A stretch of DNA of 64,000 nt from Planoprotostelium fungivorum. Lineage: Eukaryota; Evosea; Variosea; Cavosteliida; Cavosteliaceae. Location of the stretch: NCBI GenBank assembly GCA_003024175.1, contig MDYQ01000100.1, positions 62,001 to 126,000 on the forward strand, in the 5' to 3' direction. Below the pieces are notes generated by a model. It did no database searches. It was not told the origin of the DNA and worked only from the letters and a program-made list of their open reading frames with translations. Shown piece after piece: positions 10,639 to 21,800 of the stretch (its first letter is position 1; each line of letters starts with the position of its first letter). A program made the translations under genes and the position numbers.

Positions 10639-13600
10639 TTATTCTCTCATCTTCCTCTTCTTTGCCTTCAAAGGCTGGCTCTTCACCTTCTTCGTGGTCG
10701 GTGCCGTTGTCTTCTTGTGGGACGATTGGAACTTGGCTGGCTTGACCGAAGGTGCCTGTGGTGCCTTCTTCGCTGCTGTCTTTCCCTTCTGGACTTTCCG
10801 TGGCCTCTCTTCTTCTTCCTCTTCTTCCTCTCTCTCCTCCTTCTCTTCTTCTTCTTCCACCTCGATCTCTACCTCCTTCTCTTCCTTCTCCTTCTCTTCC
10901 TCTTCCTTCATTCCTTCCTCTTCTTCATCGACTTCCTCTTCCTTCTCTTCTTCCTTCTCTTCTCCTTCTTCTGGCTCTTCTTTGATGTTCTGTAGGGTAT
11001 CGAACACTGCATCTCCATCTTCCACCTCTACGTCTTCCTCTTCTTCCTTCTTCTCCCTCTCTGGCTCGATCTTGGCCTGAGACAAGAAAGCCAGGGCGTA
11101 CGTGTTGTCCTCACACCTTCTCTCGTCAGCTCTCGATCGCTCGATGTAGACTCACACTGTGGAGAGGTCGCTCTCCAATCGGCCGATGCTCTTCTGAAGG
11201 TTTCTAAAGATAGACATCATCTCCATGCCTCTGTCCTTCAGATAAGGACCGTGGACGTTGAACAGATGAGTCAACCACATCATGTGATATTCTACAAGGG
11301 GTGACGTCTCCAAATCCTTTGACAAGAAAGACAAGAACCTGTCTGCGTCAGACGTCTACATACGATACAACCACACACCTCGACAGATACACGGAAGGGA
11401 AGCCTCGGACTAGAGTCTGTATCTCCTCCGCAGGTATTTTGACAAAGACTTCCTTTAGAATGTGTATCTCGTTGAGTCGTAAAGCCATGACGAGTGAGAA
11501 GAGGTAGTTCTTCCTGTGCAGAGTCTGTCTTATGCTTCCCTCCGTGACATCGATGTCCAATTGAAAGGGATCAAAGATGACGTTCTCGTCGAGGGAATAG
11601 ATGAGAAGTCCTTCTATGGTGATGACACACCAAGAGCGGCCGGTGGGGGAGAATGCGATGCCGAGAGATCTGGTGGAGGTGAGGGGAGGAGGAGGGGTGG
11701 TACTCACTTGATCTGGTAGGTGATGTCTCTCTTACCGGGGTCGACTCCTTGTTTCTGTCCGGGGAGGCGGGATCGAATGATGTTCCTGAGGCGGTCAACT
11801 TTAAAATGAAATAAAATGGAATCGTACGATGTGTGATGAATCGATCGAATGGAATCGAATCAAGTGAAATAAAATGGAGGTAGGAGTGATGGACTCTCAC
11901 AGAGGTGTGTCGTTCGAGAACTCATCCAGGTCATCCTTGATACTGACGGCCATTCTCTTGTCTCCCACTTCAGTCTTCCTCATCTTATTGAAGAACTGTT
12001 TCTCCGTTTCCACTCCACCAATGTTCTCGTTCTTTGTCGTCTGGAACTTGTGCAGGAGTGTCTGGTGGTTGACTTCGTACATGCAGACGTACTTGCTGTC
12101 TCCACCCGCCACAATGGTCGTCCCGTCGGCAGAGTAAGCGAGGCTGAGTCGAGTCAACTTACGGCCTACGAGTCGGACTCACGTCGTGAAGCCGACGTTG
12201 GCCTCGCGGTTCGTCTGCTCCAAGCGAGTCCCGACGATCAATCTCTTGCCCAAGTCTTTCCTTCCTTCTATGAGGCCGGTGTTGACTCTGTCCTGAACGT
12301 CAGCTTGGACATACGGTGGAGATAAATATAGACGCTCACGATAGCTTCGGGTCCCAGAAGCTGATGTTACCGTCCATGGTGGCTACGGCAATCTGGTTAC
12401 CGTCCGGTCTGTATGCCACGGCGAGCACCTCGGACGAGTGGTTGAAGGTCTCCACGGCTGCTCTACTCTTGAACACCTCCCACACTTTGATCGTCTTATC
12501 CCACGATCCGGAGACGAGTTGGCCCTGTGGGAGTGAGTTGAATTGAGTTTCGCGGGGAAGCTCACCGTGATGGGATTGAATGAAACGCAAGAGACCGGGC
12601 CTATATTTCGTGTCAAAAAAGTCGGTGATGATGAGACGATCACCTTCGTGACCAGTCATGATGTCTAAAAGCTTTCCGGTCTGAACGGACCACACGTACA
12701 CGTCGAACGTGTCCATTCCTCCGGCGCAGACCACCTCTCCAGAAGAGTCGACGGCGACGCTGCTGAACTGAACAGGGTCCACTCCCGTGAAGGTTCTAAA
12801 GTTCCTGTACCTCCCCACATCGTAAGCTCTGACGGTACCGTCCGTGCTGGCCGAGTAGATGGAATTTCCATTCTTCGAGAAGGTGAGTGCAGTGATGGCT
12901 CCCTTGTGTTCAGTGAAGGTGACAAAGCAGAAACCGGTCGAAGTGTTCCACAGTTTGATCTTTCCGTCCTGACCTCCCGTGGCGATGAAACGACCGTTAC
13001 CGCTGTAGCTGACGCAGGACATCTCTAAGCTGTGACTCTGCTGCTTGAGGATGTACGTCTCCGATTTCCACTCCCAGACGAGCAGCTGACCGGCACGGCC
13101 GACGCCGAAGGCGAGCCACTCTCCGGAGGGGTTGATGCTGCACGAAGAGATGCGATTGCGTGACATCGTCAACTCGCAGAGGAGCTGCACCGATTTGTCG
13201 TACGTGGACAGCTCGTACAGTTGAAAGAGCCCTTGAACCCTTCCGACAGCCAACATCTTCTTGTCCGCATTGTAGTCCAGGGAGATGATCTGAAGGAGGT
13301 GAGAAGAGAGAGGGGAGAGGATGGACTCACCGGCATGCCTCGGATCGTGATGTACTTTGAGCTCCACACGCCATTCTTCTCCCACCAGATTCGAATCTGA
13401 CCGTCGCGGCTGACAGAGACCAACTGATTTGGGTCGATATGTATCGTCGTGAGGAATCATTCTCACCTGTCGGCTGGATTCCTCCCACCACAATCGCAGG
13501 ACGTAGTCTCGATGACCGACGAGGGTGGCGACTAAGCCGTCCCAGTAGTCGTAGTAACGGATGATTCCATCTTTACCCGCTGATGATCGTGAGTTGATGA

Positions 13601-14380
13601 TGGATGATGGTGATACATGATGATAATGAACCGATGGAGGATGGAATGTCACCTGTGAACCATCTCTTCTTCGTCTTCACGAGTCTCCAAGTGCTGTCTA
13701 AAAGTTCCGTGTTGACCGAGTATTTCTTGTGGATGACGAGTGGGGCGTACTCTTTGATGAGACTGGGTGTCAGAACAACGCAGAAGAACCCCTCGCAGGC
13801 CACCATGAAACACCTGTTGTCTTTAGCCACAGACATCGACCTTAAGAAGGTGGTTTCCTTCCATCATGATGGAGAGGAGAGACTCACTTCGAATCGGGTG
13901 CGAAGGTGACTGCATTCACACGACTTTTGAACTTGTGTACGGTGGTTAATGTTCTACGACGGAAGTTGATGACAAGCATCTGACCCTCTGTACAGGTGAG
14001 AAGGAGATGACGTTCGATGATTCACCTTCGTCGACGACAATGAGGACTTCATCGTTGGGAGATAGGGCTATCTGTCTGATATCATGACTGGTCTCCATTG
14101 GAAGGGTGTCGAATCTGTTTCTGTGAAAATGTTAATGGAAAGAAGAATTGATGAGATGTGATGTGATTTCTGGATGATGATTCAAGTGAAGGAACTTACT
14201 CTTTGAGATCGAATACAGAGACTCTATTTCCAACTGGACTCAATAGTGTATTACCATCTGATGTGAAAGTCAATCGGCCCTTTCTGTATACAGGGCCACA
14301 CAGATTCGAGAACTGTTTGGAATCATCAGGTGACACTCTATAGACTGTCCGCAATCATTCACCTTGAACCCAAACTTCAT
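10639..14380 (-). CDS. PWP2: Periodic tryptophan protein 2, U3 snoRNP/SSU processome WD40 protein
   Basis: Nucleolar scaffold of the small-subunit processome (UTP-B complex) needed for 18S rRNA maturation. The first exon is only MKFGFK (ATG at 14380), followed by a spliced frame FSNLCGPVYRKGRLTF that matches the PWP2 N-terminus. Tandem WD40 repeats follow, including LVWEWKSETYILKQQSH, GRFIATGGQDGKIKLW and CFVTFTEHKGAITALTF. The C-terminal UTP12-like part has LGIAFSPTGRSWCV and EGLLIYSLDENVIFDPF. The extreme C-terminus (10639-11085) is a long Glu/Lys-rich acidic run ending in basic residues, encoded by a CTTCTC-type simple repeat and longer than in human PWP2. Many short introns. Confidence 0.95.
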
Positions 14381-14693
14381 CGTGATGTGCGATGAGGAAG
14401 GCCTTCAGAAAATGAGAAATGGAATTTGATTGTAGATCTCACCATTTTAATCACACAAATGCAGCAACCTCTTAGAGGCTATGAGCTTGTGTGATGAGAT
14501 CGATTCAATGCACTCGTGCATCCCTATTCCACACACATCATAAGACCTCTTACAATGACTCTATCAACATAATGTCTTCCTCCATTATCACATCACACAT
14601 CGAAATCTCCACAAAGAACAAACAATCTCGTAACAATAAAGAAGACATAAATCAGGGGCCGAGACATTTCATTCACCGATGTCCATGGTGAGC
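14381..14693. other. Intergenic between RPL18A stop and PWP2 start
   Basis: About 310 bp containing the 3' flank of RPL18A and the upstream region of PWP2, both on the minus strand. AATAAA near 14636 is on the plus strand and therefore not in the orientation of either neighbour. No gene seen. Confidence 0.4.
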
Positions 14694-15535
14694 TTAGTGC
14701 TTGTAGGTTCCTGGTCTGGTCTGAGCGTAAGTTCTTCTCAGAGCCTTGGGAACGGAGGTGATTCTGTGGGGCAGAGGGAACTTGAGCTTGGGGTTCAAGA
14801 ACTGCTTGGTGTTGGCTCTTCTGACGTCCTTGTTGGCGACCTCGTCGACGGAGATGATCTGGACGGATCGGAAACGAGCGCGGTAGCGACCGGCCAAGTC
14901 AGAGTCTGATGGAACGTTAGGATCGAGATGGAAAATGAGAATGGAGATGGAAAATAAAATGTGATATGAGATGAAATGGGATGCAGGACTCACACAGCTG
15001 CTGGACGGCTCCGACACGGGTTGTGTCTCTGTACTCCTTGTACAAGTTGGTGGTTCCGGTTCTGGAGTCGTATCTGAGGACGATTCCAAAGTTCTTGACG
15101 ACCAAAGGGCTCTTCTCGAAGATCTTTCCAAAAGATTAGACTCTAACATGATTGGTAGACTCTTTTCGGTCTTTTTCTTTGTATGGATGGAGATCAAGAA
15201 AATGAATCGAAGAGAAACACACCTCGCTGACGGAGAGGACCTCACCGCTAGTTCTCTTGACCTTGACCTGACGAGACAGGAAGTACCAGAATCTAGACTT
15301 GGCGTGGATGGGGTTCTTGGCGAACAAGACCATCTTGTAGATCTTGGGCTCGGGCTGAGTAGCCGTGGGGTTGGGGCGACCCACTATCTGGTACTCGTGG
15401 AAGATGGTTGTGCTCTGTTCACATCCATCAGAATCCAATCCATATCATATCATATCATCTCTCTATCAGAGCCGAACGCTTCCACAACGTGAGGCAACTC
15501 GATTCATCTCTTCATTCAATACATCCACCCACCAT
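14694..15535 (-). CDS. RPL18A: 60S ribosomal protein L18a (eL20)
   Basis: Four exons: 15535-15533 (only the ATG codon is coding), 15414-15223, 15123-14994 and 14905-14694. The spliced protein starts [17 protein letters not shown] and carries family blocks [59 protein letters not shown] and KFPLPHR. Length (~178 residues) matches human eL20 (176). It is a structural protein of the large ribosomal subunit. An intron straight after the start codon is a common feature of ribosomal protein genes. It shares a ~280 bp divergent promoter with CSTF1. Confidence 0.97.
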
Positions 15536-15770
15536 TGTGACGGTGATTAGTGCGGTCCCTTCTTATCAAAAGCCAAAGAAAACGAGGCAAGACAAAAGCA
15601 AAGCCTTCTTCCTTCTTTCCTGACTGAAAGCAAAGAAAAAAAAGTTCGGTATGAAGATGTCTCCATGAGATGTCGTACCGGATCGAACATTTGGACCGCT
15701 GAGTGCATCTCTTTCCATCGTCTTCTAAGATTAAGCCTACGTGTGGGTTCTTCTTCTTATCGAAGATTGT

Positions 15771-15780
15771 GTATATAAAG
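15771..15780 (+). promoter_or_regulatory. TATA-like element upstream of CSTF1
   Basis: The sequence TATATAAAG sits about 40 bp before the CSTF1 start codon, in the 282 bp shared with RPL18A. It fits a TATA box by sequence and position. No transcript start is known. Confidence 0.35.
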
Positions 15781-15817
15781 CATCGAACACGAAGGTGTAC
15801 ATCTCACGGTTGACATT

Positions 15818-17652
15818 ATGAATGGAAGTGGGTTGGGCGCTAAGGACAAGCGATTGTTATATCAATTCATCATCAACCAACTCAATGAGGACGGATATCT
15901 CAATGCGGCTCGATTGGTCAGTGAAGTCACTTCGATTCCATCAACTCAACAACCTCCCGCCTCTGTAATGGGACCTCCTCCCACGAAGAATCGCCTGTGG
16001 AACCTAATTCAGATGGGCCTACAGAAAGAGAGAGAGGAATTGAACCGTGAGTTGTAAATGACATTGTCTTCGTGGCCGATGTCTGAGACAATCGGCAGCC
16101 AATGGAATAGAGCCAGCTGCGACGCAATCGACTGCTAACACGAACGACGACTTCATGATGGAAGAGCCAATCTTTGTCATCAGAACCAATCTCCCAGGAA
16201 TCGACCTCGATGTCAACGAACCAGGTGAGATCATCAGATGGACATCAGATCACACCTTGTCAGATCCAATCGAACCTCCTTGCGATGTTATTGATGTCTA
16301 AAACGACACAGGAAGACGCATGGACGTACCGATTTACAATACAAAATTCATCACCACACACAAGAATGCATGCAGAGTGGCCAAATTCAGTCCAGACGGA
16401 AGACTCGTCGCCACTGGTTCCACCGACACCTCCATCAAGCTCCTGGGTACTGACCTCTATATTCCATCCCATCATGTTGACGTGATGCATGCAGATGTTG
16501 GAAAGATGAAGAGTTACAATCAGAATAAATCCGAGCACGGAGAAGATTTTGCCCCAGCCAAGCCAGTTATTCGTACCTTCTACGATCACACCGAACCCAT
16601 CAACGATCTCGACTTCCATCCAACAGCTCATGTCCTCGCATCGTGCGCGAGAGACAACACTGTCAAATTCTACGACTTTTCTCAAGTGAGTCCTCTCTCC
16701 ATCTCATGCCATGTCATACTCTGCGATGCACCATCCATCATGAAAAAGATGATGTCAAAGACGATGATGAGATGATGATGATGTTGACGCTCACCATCAC
16801 AGGCAACGATGAAGAGAGGTTTCAGATACATCCAAGAATCAAACAACGTCCGCACCATCAACTTCCATCCGTCCGGTGATTACCTCCTCGTTGGAACCGA
16901 ACAGCCTACGATTCGTCTCTACGATATCGCCACATCACAAGCCTACATCTCCGATCGACCGAAAGACCAGCACGCCGGACCCATCAACCAGGTACATCCC
17001 AATCTCTCATTTATACCCTAAACCCAGCAGTTGAGGTACAGTGTACAAGGTAACATATACGTCTCTTGTTCAAAGGATGGCGCCATCAAAGTGTGGGACG
17101 GTGTGAACAACCGAGTCGTCACAAACATCCCAAAGGCTCACTCGGGCTCTGATGTGAGTCTCTTCTTCATCTTGTTACAATTGCAGCTTAATTATTCAAG
17201 GTCTCTTCCGTTCAGATCAGCCGCAATCAAAAGTACATCTTGTCGAGCGGTAAGGATTCCATCTTCAAGATATGGGAGTTATCTACGGGGAGACAGCTCC
17301 TGATGAAGAACGGGCCGTCGACGAAGAATCGACTCCAAGTCACTTGGAATTGGAACGAAGAGATGGTGAGAGACACATATGATGATGATGATCATGATGA
17401 TGATCATGATGATGATCATCATGATGATCATGATGATCATGAAGACGATGGGGCTGATGACGGTGACAGATTTTGACCAGCGAAGAGGCGACAAATACGG
17501 CGAACGTGTGGGACACTCGATCCGGCGAGTTGGTTCAGAAGCTGAGCGGACACACGAACGTGGTCAAGTGGATCGCTTCCTCTTCGGTGGAGCCCGCCGT
17601 GGTCACTTGCAGTACGGACCACAGGGCGAGATTCTGGCTGGATGAGAGATAA
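15818..17652 (+). CDS. CSTF1: Cleavage stimulation factor 50 kDa subunit
   Basis: WD40 subunit of the CstF complex, which binds the GU-rich element and stimulates pre-mRNA cleavage before polyadenylation. The N-terminal dimerisation segment DKRLLYQFIINQLNEDGYLNAARL is recognisable, followed by repeats with CRVAKFSPDGRLVATGSTD, DLDFHPTAHVLASC, FHPSGDYLLVGTEQPTIRLYD, VSCSKDGAIKVWDGVNNR and YILSSGKDSIFKIWE. It ends RARFWLDER with TAA at 17650-17652, as in animals (RARFWYRR). At least seven introns; the one near 17366-17470 consists largely of GATGATGATCAT repeats. Length about 430 residues, usual for the family. Confidence 0.95.
17381..17446. repeat. GATGATGATCAT simple repeat inside a CSTF1 intron
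   Basis: Tandem GATGATGATCAT units with small variations fill most of one intron. The donor GTGAGA lies at about 17366 and the acceptor is near 17472. Confidence 0.8.
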
Positions 17653-18064
17653 AGTATGGTTCGTGTGGATGTTCCTCTTCTTCTGGCGTCAACTTCTTCG
17701 GTTGCTTTTCGTCTAAGAACAAGAAACACAGATGGAGAGGACAACCGAGAGAATCGATGGAGAAGGAGAACAGACAGTAGCTGTGTGACACAGAGGAGTA
17801 GCACGAGCATACAGACGATAGGAGGACGGTGCAGTAGTTGAGCAGGAGAATATTAAATATTCAGCAAGATAGGCGAAATGGCAGGAGCGGCATCAGGAGA
17901 AAGATCGCGGTGGTGAACCAAAAGTAGGAGCACAAGCACAGGTAATATCAACAGATATAGCATCCGCATCAGAGTGTCCATTACCCGTTCATTTCTAGCT
18001 TCTATTTATGTGTGTACATTTTCGATTTCATTGGGCTGCGATCCATCGCCTTCTCTCTCCTTCT
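17653..18064. other. Intergenic, convergent 3' flanks of CSTF1 and the G-alpha gene
   Basis: About 410 bp. Short frames occur on both strands, but none has splice signals or recognisable content. It includes an AT-rich stretch (AATATTAAATATTC) near 17850 that may hold 3'-end signals. Confidence 0.4.
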
Positions 18065-19622
18065 TCACGTGATCATCATCGTATTGTTCAACACCTGTTC
18101 GAGTCATCCTCTGTGGCATTCATCTCCTCTCACGTGTGACAATACGATCTCTTGTATGGATTTAAATATGGTGCAGATGTCCTCCGTGTCTGTGGCGCAC
18201 GTGCGATGAGCGTAGACTGTTTCCGGGCGTGGCGATTGGCTCTTGAACTCTGAGATGACAAAATTGGAGGCCTCTTCGTATTCATCGGCTCCTGAATGGA
18301 TGTCAATTTCGTTCGAGTGTGTGATCGTCATGATGATGATGGATGATGGTGTTTGATTCATCTGAAATCGGTACACTATTTCGAATGGGTTCGATAACGT
18401 TACATAACGATGAATATCCATAAACATTGTAACAGTCGATCTTTCACCTGTATAACTCGGAAAGCAGACACGAAGTGAAGTCGTATTGATCTGAAACCTT
18501 CAGACATCCATCTCCTCTCTCCTCTCACCTTCTTCTCAAATATGTCCTTCTTGTTGAAGAAAATAACCATGGCCGTATCTGAAAACCACTTGGACGTGCA
18601 CACGTCGCGAAATAACGTGAGGGATTCGTGCATTCGATTCGTCTTCTCGTCTTCGTACAGCATCTGATCGTAATCGGATAGTGACACGCAAAATAAGACG
18701 GAAGAGACGCCCTGGAAGCAGTGCATCCACTGTACAATGCGTCAGGCGGGAACCCGCGAGTTTTCTCTCACTTTTCGCCGCTCGCTCCTCTGTCCACCCA
18801 CATCGACCATCCTGTTGAGGTGAGGGGGGTGGTGAAGAGAAAACTCACTGAAATATCGTAGATCCGACTTGAAATCTCGTCTCGGAAACTCCGGTTGTCT
18901 TGGCCCTCGATCTGATCATGTCTTCTTGTGTGGGTACGTAATTCTCCTTGGCTATCCTCTTCACGTTCTTTAAAAAGCTGTCGAATCGATCAGACGATGC
19001 ATGGATTGGACATATCGCAATCGCATGATGTTTGTGAATGCGGATGAGTGAGGGCGAGGTAAAGGCTCACTATTCGGTGGAATCACCAAAGTGGAATTCT
19101 TGTGTCTTTTGCAGTGTCGTTTGTATGGCTGAATCAGACCACAACCGATCGATTCTTTGTGATGCCTTCGATGAGATCCTTCCTTGATTGATCTCGAACA
19201 TTATCCCGTCCGTGAATTCCGATGCCAGCTGTGGGGTTCAATTCGCCATCGAAATCATGGACGCACTTGTTCGTTATTTGGATCTGACCATTCTATGGCG
19301 AGTTTCTCTCTCGCCTCTAGCAACGATTTGACGTCGTTCAAAACATTGGAGACGATAATGGGTGTGTACTCCACTAATTCCTCTTTCTTGTAATCTCCGA
19401 GGTGCATAATCCTTATCTGCTTGGCGATTGTACTCTTTCCGCAATCACCAGCACCTGAACAACATCATTTTCCATCTCCATAATCCTTCATCTCGCGAGA
19501 TTCTAATTCTCACCCAGTAGAAGCAGCTTGACCTCGCGGGCAGCCCGCTTGCGATCTCGCTCCAACTCCCTGTTGATCCGATCTGATTCTTTCCTTTCTT
19601 CTAGACTTCCTCCAAAGCACAT
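18065..19622 (-). CDS. Heterotrimeric G protein alpha subunit with unusual N-terminus and P-loop
   Basis: GTP-binding switch that couples a membrane receptor to effectors. Starts [17 protein letters not shown], then [23 protein letters not shown] (P-loop), [16 protein letters not shown] (switch I), [13 protein letters not shown] (switch II), a helical domain and FFNKKD, and TCATDTEDI near the end. A 39-nt last intron (donor GTGAGA after VLSH, acceptor GAACAG) replaces a premature end with VLNNTMMIT and stop 18067-18065, close to the usual C-terminal length. Oddities: Gly2, needed for N-myristoylation, is Cys; the P-loop is GAGDCGKS instead of GAGESGKS; and the C-terminal receptor-contact peptide lacks the usual Cys. 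It is close to normal length and looks functional. Confidence 0.9.
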
Positions 19623-20040
19623 GATGATACAACAGAGGAGAAGAGGAGCGTCCCTGATGTGAGAGCCAGTAGAGGTCGGCTCTTTTGAATAATACCACCC
19701 GCTCTACAGAGCGGTTATTATTATTCCACACAGTATGCTCTTCAACCGACTCTTTATTCCATATAGCGGAGGGTCCACACCGCGATAGAGAGATCGTGTC
19801 ACAGATAAAGGGTCTACTTGATCGTTGTCCCCTCGTATATTCTGCTCTCGGTCATCTACGGAATAAATTTAGATGACAATCGAGAGATATAGAAGGTAGC
19901 ACCGTCTAATTGAATATGTGTGTCCTCTGATGCAGGTGTTCTCTGATGGTACCTCTTCCTCTTTGTCATTCACACGATCAAGCAGAGTCACGTGATAAAC
20001 GTAACCGCAACACTGCCGAACCATTTTTCAGTCAAACAAC
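19623..20040. other. Divergent intergenic region between G-alpha and NAD synthase
   Basis: About 420 bp between two start codons pointing away from each other, so it should hold both promoters. No recognisable core element and no gene. Confidence 0.4.
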
Positions 20041-21081
20041 ATGCCGGCAGTCACCATCCACGATGAGCTAAAGAAGGAGCTCCAAGAGATCAGGACGAAG
20101 AAGAACTTTGTAGCGAAAGAGTGGGCCGATAAGAAGGCTGCCATCTTGAACGATTACTGCCGCAAACATGGATTGAAGGCAACTGTGGTCAGCGTATCCG
20201 GTGGAGTCGATTCTTCAGTCATTCTGGCCCTGTGCCATCATGCGATGAGTTTAGAAGGTGAACCGATACATTGCTTACGTCTACACCCAGATGTAATCTC
20301 TTAAAGGTTCTCCCATCCAAAAGGTCATGGGTATCGCACAGCCCATCCATTCCACCGAGAAGATCTGGAAGAGAGCCCTCGAACTCCAGCATCATTTCCC
20401 AAAGAGCGAGATTATCACAGTCGATCAGACGCCCGTTTTTGATCTCCTCAAGCCTCTCGTCGATCAGAGTGTAGGAGTCAAAGGTAATGCATCGATCTCA
20501 TGTATCGTCCAATCGAACCAGCACATTCTGACTTCCATTAGGAGGTGATTTCGCCAGTGGACAATTGAGAAGCTACATGAGGACGCCCGTCGGCTTCTAC
20601 GCCGCTCAACTCCTTTCCCAGAATGGAACACCCGCCATCGTCGTTGGTACAGGCAACAAGGACGAAGATGGATACCTCTTCTACTTCTGCAAGGCAGGAG
20701 ATGGAGTCGCAGACATCCAACTCATCGCAGATCTTCATAAATCAGAGGTGACATGGTCTTTCTCATCCACCATTCCATGACGTCTGATCGACGTCGCAGG
20801 TGTTTGCCGTTGGAAGAGTCCTCAATGTCCCTCAATCTGTCCTCGAAGCTGCTCCATCTGCCGATCTGTGGGCCGATCAATCAGACGAAGATGAGCTCGG
20901 TTTCCCTTACGACTTTGTCGAGCTGTGGACGACTTACTTGGAATACCCTGAAGGAGAGAGAAAGAGAGTCAGGGACTCATTCAGCGAGGAAGCCAGAAAG
21001 CAATTCGATGAGCTGGGAGAGAAGGCAGCGTTGGTTCACAGGAGAAACAGTCACAAGGAGCACTACCCACTTAATCTGTGA
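20041..21081 (+). CDS. NAD+ synthase, stand-alone NadE type
   Basis: Amidates nicotinic acid adenine dinucleotide to NAD+ using ATP. Four exons; removing introns at about 20260-20306, 20485-20541 and 20748-20799 keeps the frame. Motifs: VVSVSGGVDSSVILAL (PP-loop ATP binding), SYMRTPVGFYAAQ, VVGTGNKDEDGYLFYFCKAGDG and DLHKSEVFAVGR. It ends HKEHYPLNL, stop at 21081. About 300 residues, the length of ammonia-dependent bacterial-type enzymes. The usual eukaryotic NADSYN1 is about 700 residues with a glutaminase (nitrilase) domain, absent here. A horizontal origin is possible, but introns show it is long settled. Stop-to-stop distance to the next gene is 76 bp. Confidence 0.9.
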
Positions 21082-21157
21082 TAAAGAACGTGTGTCGTGT
21101 GTGATGATGTCGATGCGATGGAAGATGGCGAGCGTTACATAACATGTTGTTTATCAT

Positions 21158-21598
21158 TTAAAAGATCTTCTTGAAGGCCTTGAATCCTTTGAATCCCTTC
21201 CTCTTGTATCCCTTGTGCTTGTAGCCGTGATGGTGGTGGTGTCCATATCCGTGAGCTACATTTCGGGTCACGAACGGACACATCCTCCTTCTCACCTGGC
21301 GCATGAGTCGTGTGGTGAGTGACGTGAGTCACTCCGTGTCCATAGACTGGTGGTGGGGCACCGTATGGAGCGGGGGGATATCCTATCATAATCGGTCAGC
21401 GACGCAGTGTCTAAGTCGTCACATACCATGAGCTGGGGGAGGGTATGCGGCGGGTGGATAACCGTGGGCGGGTGGAGGATATGCACCTGGGTGAGGATAT
21501 GCACCCGGGGGGGGATAAGCACCGGGAGGAGGATAAGCACCGTAGCCTTGAGCTGGTGGGTAACCTGGAGCGCCGTATGGAGGAGGATAGCCGCTCAT
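21158..21598 (-). CDS. XYPPX-repeat protein with His/Lys/Phe-rich tail
   Basis: Three exons. The first encodes MSGYPPPYGAPGYPPAQG and then about six GAYPPP-type units. The second continues with YPPAPYGAPPPVYGHGV and Thr/His residues. The last gives HGYGHHHHHGYKHKGY and a basic aromatic end (KGFKGFKAFKKIF). About 107 residues, low complexity, no signal peptide or clear membrane helix. Similar GYPP-rich proteins with basic tails occur in plants, amoebozoans and other protists and may coat membranes or self-associate; function here is unknown. It is related in style to the cluster at 37207-39054. The start at 21598 is the only ATG in the frame. Confidence 0.8.
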
Positions 21599-21800
21599 GT
21601 TGTCGGTTGTCGGTGTGAAATTGAAGTTCGAGCTCGGCTGTTCTGTCTACGTCGACTGTGTTTCGCAGAGAGAAGCGATTTTGCGTGTTTGTTCTGCTCG
21701 TGTTGAGGAAGAGGTTGTGCTTTCACTCAGGCGATCAGAAGATACAGAGAGGATGTTGGGGAGAAAGACATATTATCCCAATTTTAATCTTTTTATTCAC

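Noticed and set aside
10501-11080. Ser/Phe/Leu-rich open frames opposite the PWP2 acidic tail
   Set aside because: They are the complement of a Glu/Lys-coding simple repeat; the PWP2 frame fits family length and position.
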